Position numbers and translations under genes: made by a program. From assembly GCF_963664915.1 (NCBI RefSeq), contig NZ_OY761810.1, positions 2,928,661 to 2,992,660 on the forward strand: DNA of 64,000 bases. Reading direction: 5' to 3'. The notes below the pieces were generated by a model. That model was not told the origin of the DNA. It did no database searches and saw only the letters and a program-made list of their open reading frames with translations. Source of the stretch: an uncultured Caproiciproducens sp. (GTDB lineage: Bacteria; Bacillota; Clostridia; Oscillospirales; Acutalibacteraceae). Numbering within the stretch: position 1 is the first letter of the stretch; each line of letters starts with the position of its first letter. This document shows positions 28,245 to 36,920 of this stretch, in pieces.

Positions 28245-28327
28245 CCTCCATATCGACAGCTATTTAGCTTGTGTTTTATATATGGAGGGCCATTCATGAC
28301 CACTCCTAAATGGAACGGTCATTTTTT
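28245..28327 (+). other. Structured leader with two hairpins
   Basis: CCTCCATAT (28245-28253) pairs with ATATGGAGG (28280-28288); then ATGACC (28296-28301) pairs with GGTCAT (28317-28322) followed by T6, a terminator-like element. Both precede the small ORFs at 28373 and 28437. The remaining gap from 27911 to 28244 is AT-rich and I see nothing in it. Confidence 0.45.
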
Positions 28328-28372
28328 AATATATAAACATAAAAAAATTAATTATGATCGGAGGTGAGAAAC

Positions 28373-28417
28373 ATGTGCATTTTGAAGGTTCTCTTCACAA
28401 TTTTGTCTTCGCCATAA
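28373..28417 (+). CDS. Possible leader peptide, 14 aa
   Basis: ATG 6 bases after GGAGGTGA, reading MCILKVLFTILSSP. Twenty bases downstream the next ORF starts. Could be a translated leader that controls the downstream gene; the strong ribosome site is the only evidence. Confidence 0.35.
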   Translation: MCILKVLFTILSSP

Positions 28418-28436
28418 GAAATAAGGAGGGATTTTT

Positions 28437-28679
28437 ATGAGGACAAATTCCCATACAATAGTGATTTGTAAAAAAATCTATGAGACTGTATTCACCAAGG
28501 ATGGAGAAAAACGCCATGAAGTTAAAACTGTACAATATTTTATACCTAATATCGATTTAAAAACAGCTATTAAGGCACTGAATGTCATAACATTAATTCT
28601 CTTACTCATTGCAATACTTACCAACAAAATAAAAGAAGCTGCCCCAATAATGACGTTCATATTGGAGCAACTTCGCTGA
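28437..28679 (+). CDS. Small membrane protein, possible type I toxin-like
   Basis: 80 aa; ATG after AAGGAGGG. A charged N-terminal half (ICKKIYETVFTKDGEKRHEV) and one membrane helix (ALNVITLILLLIAILTNKI, about 46-64). The last 15 codons are encoded within the terminator hairpin of an antisense transcript (see 28628-28733). No family recognised; the toxin idea is inference from the architecture. Confidence 0.55.
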   Translation: MRTNSHTIVICKKIYETVFTKDGEKRHEVKTVQYFIPNIDLKTAIKALNVITLILLLIAILTNKIKEAAPIMTFILEQLR

Positions 28680-28733
28680 AGAAAATGCATAAAAGCAAAT
28701 ACACATTAGCTTACAATGTGTATAAACTCTAAT
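28628..28733 (-). ncRNA. Predicted antisense RNA overlapping the small membrane protein gene
   Basis: On the minus strand TTGACA (28766-28761) with an AT-rich -10 region about 17 bases on starts a roughly 105-base transcript. It has a hairpin at 28722-28700 and ends in a 15-bp stem (28674-28635) followed by TTTTATTTT. On this strand both deviations are G-U pairs, on the sense strand they are C-A mismatches, so the terminator is selected on the antisense strand. It overlaps the last 50 bases of the ORF and its 3' region. Confidence 0.55.
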
Positions 28734-28840
28734 TTTTAAATTATCATAAATTTCATATTCTGTCAATCTAAATTTCATAATAATCATTTTTATTTAATTT
28801 ACAAGGGATATTGCAAAACACCCCATGCTAAAAGGCAAAA

Positions 28841-28887
28841 TAAAAAAGCCGCTTGAATAACTGAAAAACTCAGTATCCATGCGGCTT
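28841..28887 (-). terminator. tRNA-Leu terminator
   Basis: Minus-strand AAGCCGC ... GCGGCTT stem with an inner ACTGAG/CTCAGT-type stem, then TTTTATTTT. Confidence 0.9.
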
Positions 28888-28895
28888 CTTAACTT

Positions 28896-28980
28896 TGGTG
28901 CGCGAGACGGGACTTGAACCCGTACGTCATACAACACACGCCCCTCAAACGTGCCTGTCTGCCAGTTCCAGCACTCGCGC
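28896..28980 (-). tRNA. tRNA-Leu(GAG)
   Basis: 85 bases including CCA. Acceptor GCGCGAG / CTCGCGC, anticodon stem CACGT/GCGTG with loop TTGAGGG (anticodon GAG), long variable arm, T arm CGGG-TTCAAGT-CCCG. Confidence 0.95.
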
Positions 28981-29032
28981 GACTCAGCAAGAGTTATTAT
29001 ATCATTCTAAATTACCGATTGTCAACCCTAAA

Positions 29033-29629
29033 TCAAGAATTTTTAAAAAGTTTGTCAATTAAACTGCAAAACTCATCATAACTCATGATACTGTTTAAAA
29101 CACCAACCATGGAATTGACCGCCAAATGTTCGGGCAGGGCAAGTTCCTTTAAAAGCGTCTTCCTCTTTTGCACGCTGTTTTCCCCGCCGGACAAACCCGC
29201 AAGGTACAAATCTGTTTTTGCAATCATGCGTCCCGAAGGTATTTTGTCATCCTCACAGACGACTCCCGCGCGCCGCAGCGCATCAATAATCGCCGCGACA
29301 GGCATCCCTTCCACCCCGAGTTTTCCCTCCTTGGAGGGCCTGTCCTTACGGCCTTCTTTTCCTAGAATATCCGGGATATAGGCATGTTTTATTTTATCCG
29401 GGCTGATCGCACCGGAAAGATAATGACGAATCATAAAGCCTGCGGAATCACTGTCAGTCAGGACAAGAACTCCGCGTTTGTCCGCAAGGCGGCGGATCAT
29501 TTCCATCTGTTCTTTATCGCTGAAAATCTGAAAACCATGCGTTTCTATAATCAATCCTTCAATAATGGAAGAAAGCTTGATTTTATCATATTTCCCCTCG
29601 ACGATCACTGCTTCTTTCACTTTAATCAA
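29033..29629 (-). CDS. rnmV: Ribonuclease M5
   Basis: Toprim-domain RNase that matures 5S rRNA. 198 aa. Toprim motifs KEAVIVEGKYDKIKL (catalytic Glu) and VLVLTDSDSAGFMIR (DxD), then HAYIPDILGKEGRKDRPSKEGKLGVEGM, the RnmV pattern. Its start overlaps the end of holA by 4 bases. Confidence 0.95.
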   Translation of the reverse strand: MIKVKEAVIVEGKYDKIKLSSIIEGLIIETHGFQIFSDKEQMEMIRRLADKRGVLVLTDSDSAGFMIRHYLSGAISPDKIKHAYIPDILGKEGRKDRPSKEGKLGVEGMPVAAIIDALRRAGVVCEDDKIPSGRMIAKTDLYLAGLSGGENSVQKRKTLLKELALPEHLAVNSMVGVLNSIMSYDEFCSLIDKLFKNS

Positions 29630-30675
29630 GCTGTTTTCTCCTTTTCCGCAATTACTAAAAGCTGGGCGATCAGCTTTTCCATGACAATGCGACGGTTGCC
29701 GCGCGCGCTTTTCAGCGCAGTATCCGCCCCTAAAAGCACCTGAATGCTTTGACGCAGCATGGGGGTCGTCAGTTTTTTTGCATCCCTTTCCGCGTTGGTA
29801 AGCCTGAATTCCTTACGGGAATAGTCAAAATATTTGGCGGGCTCCATTACGTTGAACCCGCTCTGCACGGAAACCCTGACACGGTACATGTCGATATAAG
29901 CGGACGAAAGAACCGCCAGAATGGAAACAGGCTCCTCATTCTGATAGAACAGCAAGTCCAGAACACCATAAGCTTTATCGTATTCTCCGGCGACAATTGC
30001 CTTGGATAAATCATATACCCTGGTTTCCAAATTTCTTACCACAGTCTCATCAATCGTCTGCGCGGTGATATCACCTTCCCCTATAAACGCACACAGCTTT
30101 TCAAGCTCGTTGAACAGCGTTTGCAGATCATTTCCACAGTAGCCGATGATCCGTGCAGCATTCTGCCTTGAAAGCTCACAGCCATGTTTTGCCGCCGAAG
30201 AGCATAACGCCTTTTCAAGGTCGGGCGTCGAGCGGGTTTTCAGATGAACCGTCACCCCTGCCTGATTGACCGTGTCAATAAACTTCTTCCACTTTTTATC
30301 CTTTTTATAATCGATAACATTGGATGGAAGATAAAAAATCAATATGGTCGTGTCGGGTACGTTTTTCAGCAGCTCGTCCAGCTTTGCCGCTTCTTGGGCG
30401 CGCAGACCTTCCACATCAAGATCCGAAACAACAACACATTTGCGTTCCGCCATAAAAGGCAGCGCCTCGACTGCTGACGCAATCCCGTCGATAGAAGCAG
30501 AATCATCAAAGCGCTGAAAATTAAAATCCGGAAACGCAGTGCCTGCGGCTTTAGATATCAGCTTTTTTGCATAGAACCCAACCAGATACTTTTCTTCGCC
30601 GTGTAAAAAATATAGATTTGAAAAATCTGCTTTTTCAATTTGTTTTTTTAATTCCGCCTCAGTAATCTCCGGCAT
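29626..30675 (-). CDS. holA: DNA polymerase III subunit delta
   Basis: Clamp-loader subunit that opens the beta clamp. 349 aa. N-terminal NLYFLHGEEKYLVGFYAKKL, VVVSDLDVEGLRAQEAAKL and the C-terminal lid (SILAVLSSAYIDMYRVRV, LRQSIQVLLGADTALKS). Two bases after comEC, an arrangement common in Firmicutes. Confidence 0.94.
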   Translation of the reverse strand: MPEITEAELKKQIEKADFSNLYFLHGEEKYLVGFYAKKLISKAAGTAFPDFNFQRFDDSASIDGIASAVEALPFMAERKCVVVSDLDVEGLRAQEAAKLDELLKNVPDTTILIFYLPSNVIDYKKDKKWKKFIDTVNQAGVTVHLKTRSTPDLEKALCSSAAKHGCELSRQNAARIIGYCGNDLQTLFNELEKLCAFIGEGDITAQTIDETVVRNLETRVYDLSKAIVAGEYDKAYGVLDLLFYQNEEPVSILAVLSSAYIDMYRVRVSVQSGFNVMEPAKYFDYSRKEFRLTNAERDAKKLTTPMLRQSIQVLLGADTALKSARGNRRIVMEKLIAQLLVIAEKEKTA

Positions 30676-30677
30676 TC

Positions 30678-32906
30678 CTATTCCCTCCTCAGTTTTATCG
30701 TTCTGTTATCATTCAGTTCCAAAACAATATTTCCGGCCCCGCCAGTCACAATCGGATGCAGCTTTCTTACCTGCGGCACTGTTTTCCCCAGATCCTCATC
30801 GTCCAGCGAAAGCACGATGCAGACCGGGTCAAGTAAGTCTGCATCATTCAACAAGGAATCCGCAACCACAAAATCGGAAGAAAGCCATTCTTGAGGTAAG
30901 TCCGAGAGCTTCGTCCCGGTAGGACACACCAAAACCGACACGCCGCTGACCATGATCTGTGCCGCGCTGACGGTACCGTTAAACTTCGCTTGAATATCTG
31001 CATTATTCCATAATTTCGAATTAGCCGCAGCATTATAGACAGATACGTTCTTCAATAGCGGCGCCGCTTTCCGAATAAATGTATCAACCATACCGCCGTT
31101 CTGGATGACCAATCTGTCGGATGTAAATCCGTTCATCAGTTCCGCAGTATTTTTTGCTTCCTCGCTCGACAGGGTCAACGGCTGTAGATAATCAAGCCGG
31201 GTCACTCCCTGGCCGCGCAGGTAACTGCTGATGGTACCGGAAGAAAATCCACCGCACCCGATAACCGCTGCGTGGCCGTTGCGGGTAAGAACGATGGACT
31301 CGGCACTCCCAACATCCAAAACAGCAAGGCGCGTCACGTTGCGCATAGAAAGCTGATATGAAAAAATGCCCGTAAGAAGTAAAATCGCCGAAAGCAGCGC
31401 GGTCACTTTGAAGAACCGCCGGTTCTTCATCATCATAATGCTAGCGGCAAACAGAAGAATTGTTCCCGAAAGCCAAATGTTGACAAAGCCGAAGGACGCC
31501 GAGACACTGGCGTATGGAATTTGCGCAAGCCAGTGCGCGCAGGCAAGCATATATTTCGCCAACAGCCCGGAAGCCAGCGCAAACGGCATGGCAAAAAAGG
31601 ACTGCGGAGCAATCAGGTTGATCACGGCGGCGATCGCTGCAAAATTCATCATCAGCGTTGAGGGAACCAGTTCCAGCAAATTGGAAACCAAAGCGGCAAG
31701 TGAAACGCTGCCGAACGTAACAATAACGATGGGCAGCGTAAAAATCACCGCCCAGACGGTCGTCCCGAGTATTCCGTTCACCCCACGGACAAAGGGACTG
31801 ATCACTTTTATTTTATCATATTTTCGGTTCAAATAGCCAGCGGTTTTACCGGAAAACAAAATAAGCCCCAGTGTTGCGGAAAACGAAAGTAAAAGTCCTA
31901 CATCCGCTGCGGCATACGGGTTGGACAGACCAATCAGCAATACGGAAATGCTCAGCGAATTCAGCGAATCCGGATGGCGGGAAAGAATCATGCCCGATAA
32001 GTAAATCAGGCACATCACTCCGCTTCGCGTGACGGAAGGGACAAAACAGGTAATCGCCATAAAACAGACCACCCCGGCACCGGCCAATGCCGCAGCAGGC
32101 TTTTTCGGCACCCTGAAAAACAGAAGGAGCAGCAGCAGCAGCTGTGCCATCGTCGTCATATGCAGCCCGGAAACAGATAAGATATGCGAAATCCCGATTG
32201 CCCTGAAATCGGAGGTTACCTCCGGGGAAAGACTTGACTTGTCACCAAAAAGAACTCCGTTGATCAAATCGGCCTCATTGGGCGGCAGCATGGAACGAAC
32301 GGACTTCAAAAGAGCCGACCTCAAATTCAGCGCGTAATAATATGGAGGTTTTTGTGTTGGCGCAGTGACTGTCACATTCTCATATTCGTACAGATACGCA
32401 AATAAGGTAATTCCTTTTGAGGCGTAGTAGGAGCGGGAGGAATACCCCTCTCCCCCCGACGGAAGAAACAGATGCACCTTTCCTCTAATATGGGAATAAG
32501 GCTCCACATTGAGCGCACCCTGAGAAGAAAGGCGTATTTTAAGCGTTTTAGGCGCATTTTTCAGTGAGGTGTTGTTTACTTCAACAATATAATAAAATCG
32601 ATTGTAAGCCTTATATGGAAGCTCACAGACGGTTCCATCGATCACTGCGTCATTTCCGGCAAAATCAGCCGTCGGCTTCACCTCGGATTGATGATACGCA
32701 TAAAAGCTGCCGAAGGCAAGCGACATCGTGATCAGTGCAACGGGAAACACGGCGGCGGCGCGTGTTTTGGGTACAAGCATGGTGACAAGAAAACCCAAAA
32801 GAGCGGCGCAGGCGAAAAGGAGGGACAACTCCGCTCCAAAATAAACAGCGGCCGCAAGTGTCAGCAGATAACAAAAACCTACCAACACAAGCGGTCGCTT
32901 CATCAT
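30678..32906 (-). CDS. comEC: ComEC/Rec2 DNA uptake channel with degenerate C-terminal domain
   Basis: 742 aa. N-terminal DUF4131 region with membrane segments, OB-like domain (VIDGTVCELPYKAYNRFYYIVE), then the competence channel domain (LINGVLFGDKSSLSPEVTSDFRAIGISHILSVSGLHMTTMAQ, positions about 215-255) with about seven further membrane helices. The C-terminal metallo-beta-lactamase-like domain starts LAVLDVGSAESIVLTRNGHAAVIGCGG but lacks the HxHxDH metal motif (LQPLTLSSEEAKN in its place). Channel function plausible, nuclease function doubtful. Confidence 0.92.
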   Translation of the reverse strand: MMKRPLVLVGFCYLLTLAAAVYFGAELSLLFACAALLGFLVTMLVPKTRAAAVFPVALITMSLAFGSFYAYHQSEVKPTADFAGNDAVIDGTVCELPYKAYNRFYYIVEVNNTSLKNAPKTLKIRLSSQGALNVEPYSHIRGKVHLFLPSGGEGYSSRSYYASKGITLFAYLYEYENVTVTAPTQKPPYYYALNLRSALLKSVRSMLPPNEADLINGVLFGDKSSLSPEVTSDFRAIGISHILSVSGLHMTTMAQLLLLLLLFFRVPKKPAAALAGAGVVCFMAITCFVPSVTRSGVMCLIYLSGMILSRHPDSLNSLSISVLLIGLSNPYAAADVGLLLSFSATLGLILFSGKTAGYLNRKYDKIKVISPFVRGVNGILGTTVWAVIFTLPIVIVTFGSVSLAALVSNLLELVPSTLMMNFAAIAAVINLIAPQSFFAMPFALASGLLAKYMLACAHWLAQIPYASVSASFGFVNIWLSGTILLFAASIMMMKNRRFFKVTALLSAILLLTGIFSYQLSMRNVTRLAVLDVGSAESIVLTRNGHAAVIGCGGFSSGTISSYLRGQGVTRLDYLQPLTLSSEEAKNTAELMNGFTSDRLVIQNGGMVDTFIRKAAPLLKNVSVYNAAANSKLWNNADIQAKFNGTVSAAQIMVSGVSVLVCPTGTKLSDLPQEWLSSDFVVADSLLNDADLLDPVCIVLSLDDEDLGKTVPQVRKLHPIVTGGAGNIVLELNDNRTIKLRRE

Positions 32907-32933
32907 AAATTCCCCCGAATTTTAATATTGAAC

Positions 32934-33473
32934 TTATTTAAAGAACAGCGGCAGAGGTTCCAGATAGATGATATCGTCTCTGTCCTTGGCTTCGCCTTCG
33001 GCAAGCACGCAGGCGCGCCCGACAATGACTCCGCCGAACTGCTTTACGAGGTCCTCCATTGCGGCAAGGGACTCTCCCGTGCTGATGACATCATCGACGA
33101 TCAGTACTCGCTTGCCGTTCAAACCTCTGTAATCGTCCTCGGCAAGATAAAGCTTCTGCAAATGGTCGGTGGTGATGGACTTCACCTCCACATGGATTGG
33201 GTTACGCATGTAAGCCTTTACGCTTTTACGCGCTACAATATAACGGCGGCAGCCCTGACGCGCCATTTCATAGCAGAGCGGAATTCCTTTGGTTTCGGCA
33301 GTAACGACAACATCGTGCGTCGGGCATTTTTCAAGAAGTGCCGCCGCTGTTTTTTCGGTTATCTCCACATCGCCGAGCATAACAAAGCCCGCAATGTCAA
33401 GCGTATCGCTGATCGGACAAATCGGCAGTTCGCGCTCACAGCCCGCAATTGTCATTTTATAATATCTTCCCAT
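32934..33473 (-). CDS. Adenine phosphoribosyltransferase-like protein
   Basis: 179 aa from ATG 33473 (AAAGG upstream; the frame is open to 33530 but that overlaps the HIT gene). PRPP motif VLIVDDVISTGES at about 129-141 and the hood VVTAETKGIPLCYEMAR. Belongs to the apt/xpt group of purine salvage enzymes; which base it uses is uncertain, and B. subtilis-type apt has closer motifs. Follows the HIT gene after 41 bases. Confidence 0.85.
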   Translation of the reverse strand: MGRYYKMTIAGCERELPICPISDTLDIAGFVMLGDVEITEKTAAALLEKCPTHDVVVTAETKGIPLCYEMARQGCRRYIVARKSVKAYMRNPIHVEVKSITTDHLQKLYLAEDDYRGLNGKRVLIVDDVISTGESLAAMEDLVKQFGGVIVGRACVLAEGEAKDRDDIIYLEPLPLFFK

Positions 33474-33514
33474 AATTAATCGACCTTTCAGATATAAATA
33501 AGTATGCTGTTTTA

Positions 33515-33853
33515 TCAGCCCGGAGGCCACTTCATGGAACGGCCGCCAAGCAGATGGAAATGCAGATGCGGCACGCTCTGGCCGCCGTCCTTCCCAACAT
33601 TGCTGACAACACGAAACCCATCAGTCAGATTGTTTTCTCTGGCCAGTTTCGCCGCCACTTCAAAAATATATGCGACAATCGCACTGTTCTTTTCCGTGAT
33701 GTCCTCCACAGATTGAATATGTTCTTTTGGAATAATCAAAATATGCACCGGCGCCTGGGGATCAAGATCATAAAATGCAAGTACTCTGTCATCTTCGTAC
33801 GCCTTTTTGCAGGGGATATCTCCATTCGCAATTTTACAAAATACGCAGTCCAC
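33515..33853 (-). CDS. HIT family nucleotide hydrolase (HinT-like)
   Basis: 112 aa from GTG 33853, 8 bases after AGGAGG. VDCVFCKIANGDIPCKKAYEDD at the N-terminus and the histidine triad HLHFHLLGGR at the C-terminus. Removes AMP from nucleoside phosphoramidates or acyl-adenylates, a fitting neighbour for alaS. Confidence 0.95.
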   Translation of the reverse strand: MDCVFCKIANGDIPCKKAYEDDRVLAFYDLDPQAPVHILIIPKEHIQSVEDITEKNSAIVAYIFEVAAKLARENNLTDGFRVVSNVGKDGGQSVPHLHFHLLGGRSMKWPPG

Positions 33854-33898
33854 GCTGAGACCTCCTTTTTCTAACAATACAACGTTACTATTATAGTA

Positions 33899-36529
33899 TC
33901 ATTTTAGCATATTCGCAACAATTTTCTCTACTTCGGCAAGAGCGCCGTCAAGCTTTGCAAGATCCTTCGCCCCCGCCATGGCACTGTCCGCCCTGCCGCC
34001 GCCGTTCCCGCCCGCAAACTGCGCAATCGCACGCACAATCTGACCGGCATTTACACCCATTGCCAATGCTTCCTTGGCAACGCATGCGGCAATATTGGCC
34101 TTTCCGTCGCGGGTCCCGGCAAACACGGCAACCATATTCGGAGCATGATCGCGCGCTTTGTCGCATAAGGCGCGTAAAGCATCCGGTTCAGTCCCCGGGA
34201 ACACGGCGGTGATTACCTGAACGCCGCCCACTTTTTTAGCGCCCGCGATCAGGCTGTCAATTTGAATTCCCGCCAGTTTGGAGTTGAGAATCTCAATTGT
34301 TTTATCCTTCTCCTTCATCTCTGCGGAAAACTGTACCGCTTTCTGCACAAGTTCGGAGGAATTATTAAGTTTCAGCGCAGCGGCCGTCTCGTCAATCTCG
34401 TTGATCGTCTGATTCAGAAGTGAAAGCACGCCTGCACCGGTAACGCCTTCAATACGGCGTACGCCGGCGGCAACGGAGCTTTCCGAAACAATCTTAAACA
34501 GGCCGATTTTGGCGGTGTTGTCGATATGGGTGCCGCCGCAGAATTCTCTGGAAAAATCATTAACGGTAACTACACGGACAACATTGCCGTATTTCTCACC
34601 GAACAATGCCATGGCACCGAGTTTTTTTGCTTCTTCAATCGGCATTTCGCGGCAATCTACAGGAGTTCCGCTCAGGATGACCTGATTGACAAACAGTTCG
34701 ACCTTTTCCAATTCCTCTTTTGTCATAGCGGAAAAATGCGTAAAGTCGAAACGGACATGCTGTTCATTTACAAGCTGTCCCGCCTGCTCGACATGGTCGC
34801 CAAGGACCTTGCGCAGTGCAGCCTGAAGCAGATGGGCGGACGTATGATTGCGCATCACGGCAAGACGTCTTTCTTTATCGACGGAAGCTTTCACTTCTTC
34901 ATTCACGCTGATTTGTCCGGCAGTCACAACCGCGTGATGCAGATAATTTTTCGCATGGTTCTTTGTGGTATTCTTTACTTCTATAATCGCGTCGGCAGAC
35001 TCAATAGAACCGGTATCGCCGACCTGCCCGCCGCTTTCTGCATAGAAAGTAGTCTTGTCAAGCGCTAAAGTGACTTCGTCACCAGCTGTCGCGGACTCAA
35101 CGCGTTCGCCGTCGCGAATGATAGCAATCACCTTCGCAGAAGTTTCGAACTGGCCGTAACCGAGGAATTCTGTTTCCGGAACAGCATCAAGAAGGTCGCT
35201 TTCCCCCTCCCATGCGTCCGCACCGGCATTTTTTCTGGCAGCTCTTGCACGCTCGCGCTGTTCAAGCATCAGCCGTTTGAATTCTTCCTCATCGACCGTC
35301 ATGCCGCGTTCGGCTACAATTTCTTTTGTAAGGTCAATCGGGAAGCCATAGGTATCGTTGAGGCGGAACGCATCGGCGCCCGAAAACACCTTTTTTCCGC
35401 CGTTGTCAATATAGGTGCTCAATAGCTGTAGTCCCTGATCGATGGTCTTTGCAAAGCTCTCTTCTTCCACGCCGATGAGTTTCGTAATCATGGCGCGCTT
35501 TTCGTCCAGTTCCGGATAGGCGTTTTTATTCTCGTCGATGACGGTCGCAGCGACCTCCGCAAGGAAGGTATGGTCAATTCCGAGCAAACGTCCATGGCGG
35601 GCCGCACGGCGCAGAAGACGGCGCAGCACATAGCCTCTGCCCTCATTGGACGGCATAACGCCGTCACCGATCATGAAGGTGGTGCTGCGGATGTGGTCGG
35701 TAATGACGCGCAGTGATATATCTTTTTTCGGATCGTCGCCGTATTTGACATCTGCGATACGGCAGATGTGCTTCATAATATTCTGAACGGTATCCACAAG
35801 GAACAGGTTGTCCACGCCCTGCAAAATGCAGGCGAGGCGCTCAAGACCCATTCCGGTATCAATGTTCGGATGTTCCATCGGCGGGTAGTTTCCCTTGCCG
35901 TCGCTGTTGAACTGGGAGAACACAACGTTCCAGAATTCAACATACCGATCGCAGTCACACCCTACGCCACAGGTGGGAGAACCGCAGCTGTACTGTTCCC
36001 CGCGGTCAAAATAGATTTCAGAGCAAGGGCCGCAGGGGCCGGAGCCGTGTTCCCAGAAGTTGTCCTCTTTGCCCAGACGGACAATATGCGCCGGGTTGAC
36101 GCCGACTTCCTTTGTCCAAATATCAAAGGCCTCGTCGTCGTCGGTGTAAATTGTAACCCACAGCTTATCAATCGGCATTTCGAGTACCTTGGTACAGAAC
36201 TCCCACGCCCACGCGGTCGCTTCATGCTTGAAATAATCGCCGAATGAAAAATTTCCCAGCATTTCAAAATAGGTGCCGTGGCGCGCGGTGATGCCGACAC
36301 GCTCAATATCAGGCGTACGGATGCATTTTTGACAGGTCGTCACTCTTTTGCGCGGAGGAGTCACTTCTCCCGTAAAATATTTTTTCATCGGCGCCATGCC
36401 GGAATTAATCAGCAAAAGGCTGTTGTCATCCTTGGGTATTAAAGAAAAGCTTTGCAGACGCAAATGTCCCTTCGACTCAAAGAACGATAAATACTTTTCA
36501 CGCAGTTCATTTAAACCTGTCCACTCCAT
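33899..36529 (-). CDS. alaS: Alanine--tRNA ligase
   Basis: 876 aa from ATG 36529, 8 bases after GGAG; the frame is open further upstream to 36646 but reads through the T-box terminator. Catalytic domain FFESKGHLRLQSFSLIP, INSGMAPMKKYFTGE; editing domain HTSAHLLQAALRKVLGDHV and FCGGTHIDNTAKIG; C-terminal C-Ala coiled-coil and glycine-rich tail (GGNGGGRADSAMAGAKDL). Controlled by the T-box leader. Confidence 0.97.
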   Translation of the reverse strand: MEWTGLNELREKYLSFFESKGHLRLQSFSLIPKDDNSLLLINSGMAPMKKYFTGEVTPPRKRVTTCQKCIRTPDIERVGITARHGTYFEMLGNFSFGDYFKHEATAWAWEFCTKVLEMPIDKLWVTIYTDDDEAFDIWTKEVGVNPAHIVRLGKEDNFWEHGSGPCGPCSEIYFDRGEQYSCGSPTCGVGCDCDRYVEFWNVVFSQFNSDGKGNYPPMEHPNIDTGMGLERLACILQGVDNLFLVDTVQNIMKHICRIADVKYGDDPKKDISLRVITDHIRSTTFMIGDGVMPSNEGRGYVLRRLLRRAARHGRLLGIDHTFLAEVAATVIDENKNAYPELDEKRAMITKLIGVEEESFAKTIDQGLQLLSTYIDNGGKKVFSGADAFRLNDTYGFPIDLTKEIVAERGMTVDEEEFKRLMLEQRERARAARKNAGADAWEGESDLLDAVPETEFLGYGQFETSAKVIAIIRDGERVESATAGDEVTLALDKTTFYAESGGQVGDTGSIESADAIIEVKNTTKNHAKNYLHHAVVTAGQISVNEEVKASVDKERRLAVMRNHTSAHLLQAALRKVLGDHVEQAGQLVNEQHVRFDFTHFSAMTKEELEKVELFVNQVILSGTPVDCREMPIEEAKKLGAMALFGEKYGNVVRVVTVNDFSREFCGGTHIDNTAKIGLFKIVSESSVAAGVRRIEGVTGAGVLSLLNQTINEIDETAAALKLNNSSELVQKAVQFSAEMKEKDKTIEILNSKLAGIQIDSLIAGAKKVGGVQVITAVFPGTEPDALRALCDKARDHAPNMVAVFAGTRDGKANIAACVAKEALAMGVNAGQIVRAIAQFAGGNGGGRADSAMAGAKDLAKLDGALAEVEKIVANMLK

Positions 36530-36589
36530 TGCAATAACTCCATTCCGCCTAATCGGCAAAAATAATTGATTTTTATAGCCGCGGCACCG

Positions 36590-36875
36590 CAAAAAAATAG
36601 ACTTCACCATCCACAATGGGACGGAGAAATCCGTGGTACCACCCAAATTGCGCTGACGCGCCGCTTGAAGCCCCTTAACGCAGGGAAAACGCCGCGGCTC
36701 GTCGCCGCAGGGCTACGGGTTGGCTCAAGCGCCTTCTGCTGCGGAAATCTTTCAGCCGTGAATTTCCTCTCTTTTGCAGTATCCGGCACGTTCTTACCCT
36801 TTATCGCCTTTAACCGTGTACTCGGGCATTGGTGCAAAAAGCGCACAATAACCAAAATAGCACATTTAATTTCCT
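36590..36875 (-). promoter_or_regulatory. T-box leader of alaS
   Basis: The minus strand contains the T-box motif GGGTGGTACCACGG (about 36647-36634) followed by the terminator pair around CTCCGTCC / GGATGGTGAAG and TCTATTTTTTT. Uncharged tRNA would bind and favour the antiterminator formed with the T-box. I could not assign the specifier loop with confidence; downstream alaS implies a GCN codon. Confidence 0.9.
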
Positions 36876-36879
36876 CATG

Positions 36880-36908
36880 ATTATAAACTGAATCATGAGG
36901 CTTGTCAA
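36880..36908 (-). promoter_or_regulatory. SigA promoter of T-box/alaS
   Basis: Minus strand TTGACA (36908-36903), 17 bases, TATAAT (36885-36880): a consensus promoter. Confidence 0.95.
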
Positions 36909-36920
36909 TCATATTGTCGG

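Noticed and set aside
36604-36912. 102-codon open frame on the minus strand upstream of alaS
   Set aside because: It reads through the T-box leader.
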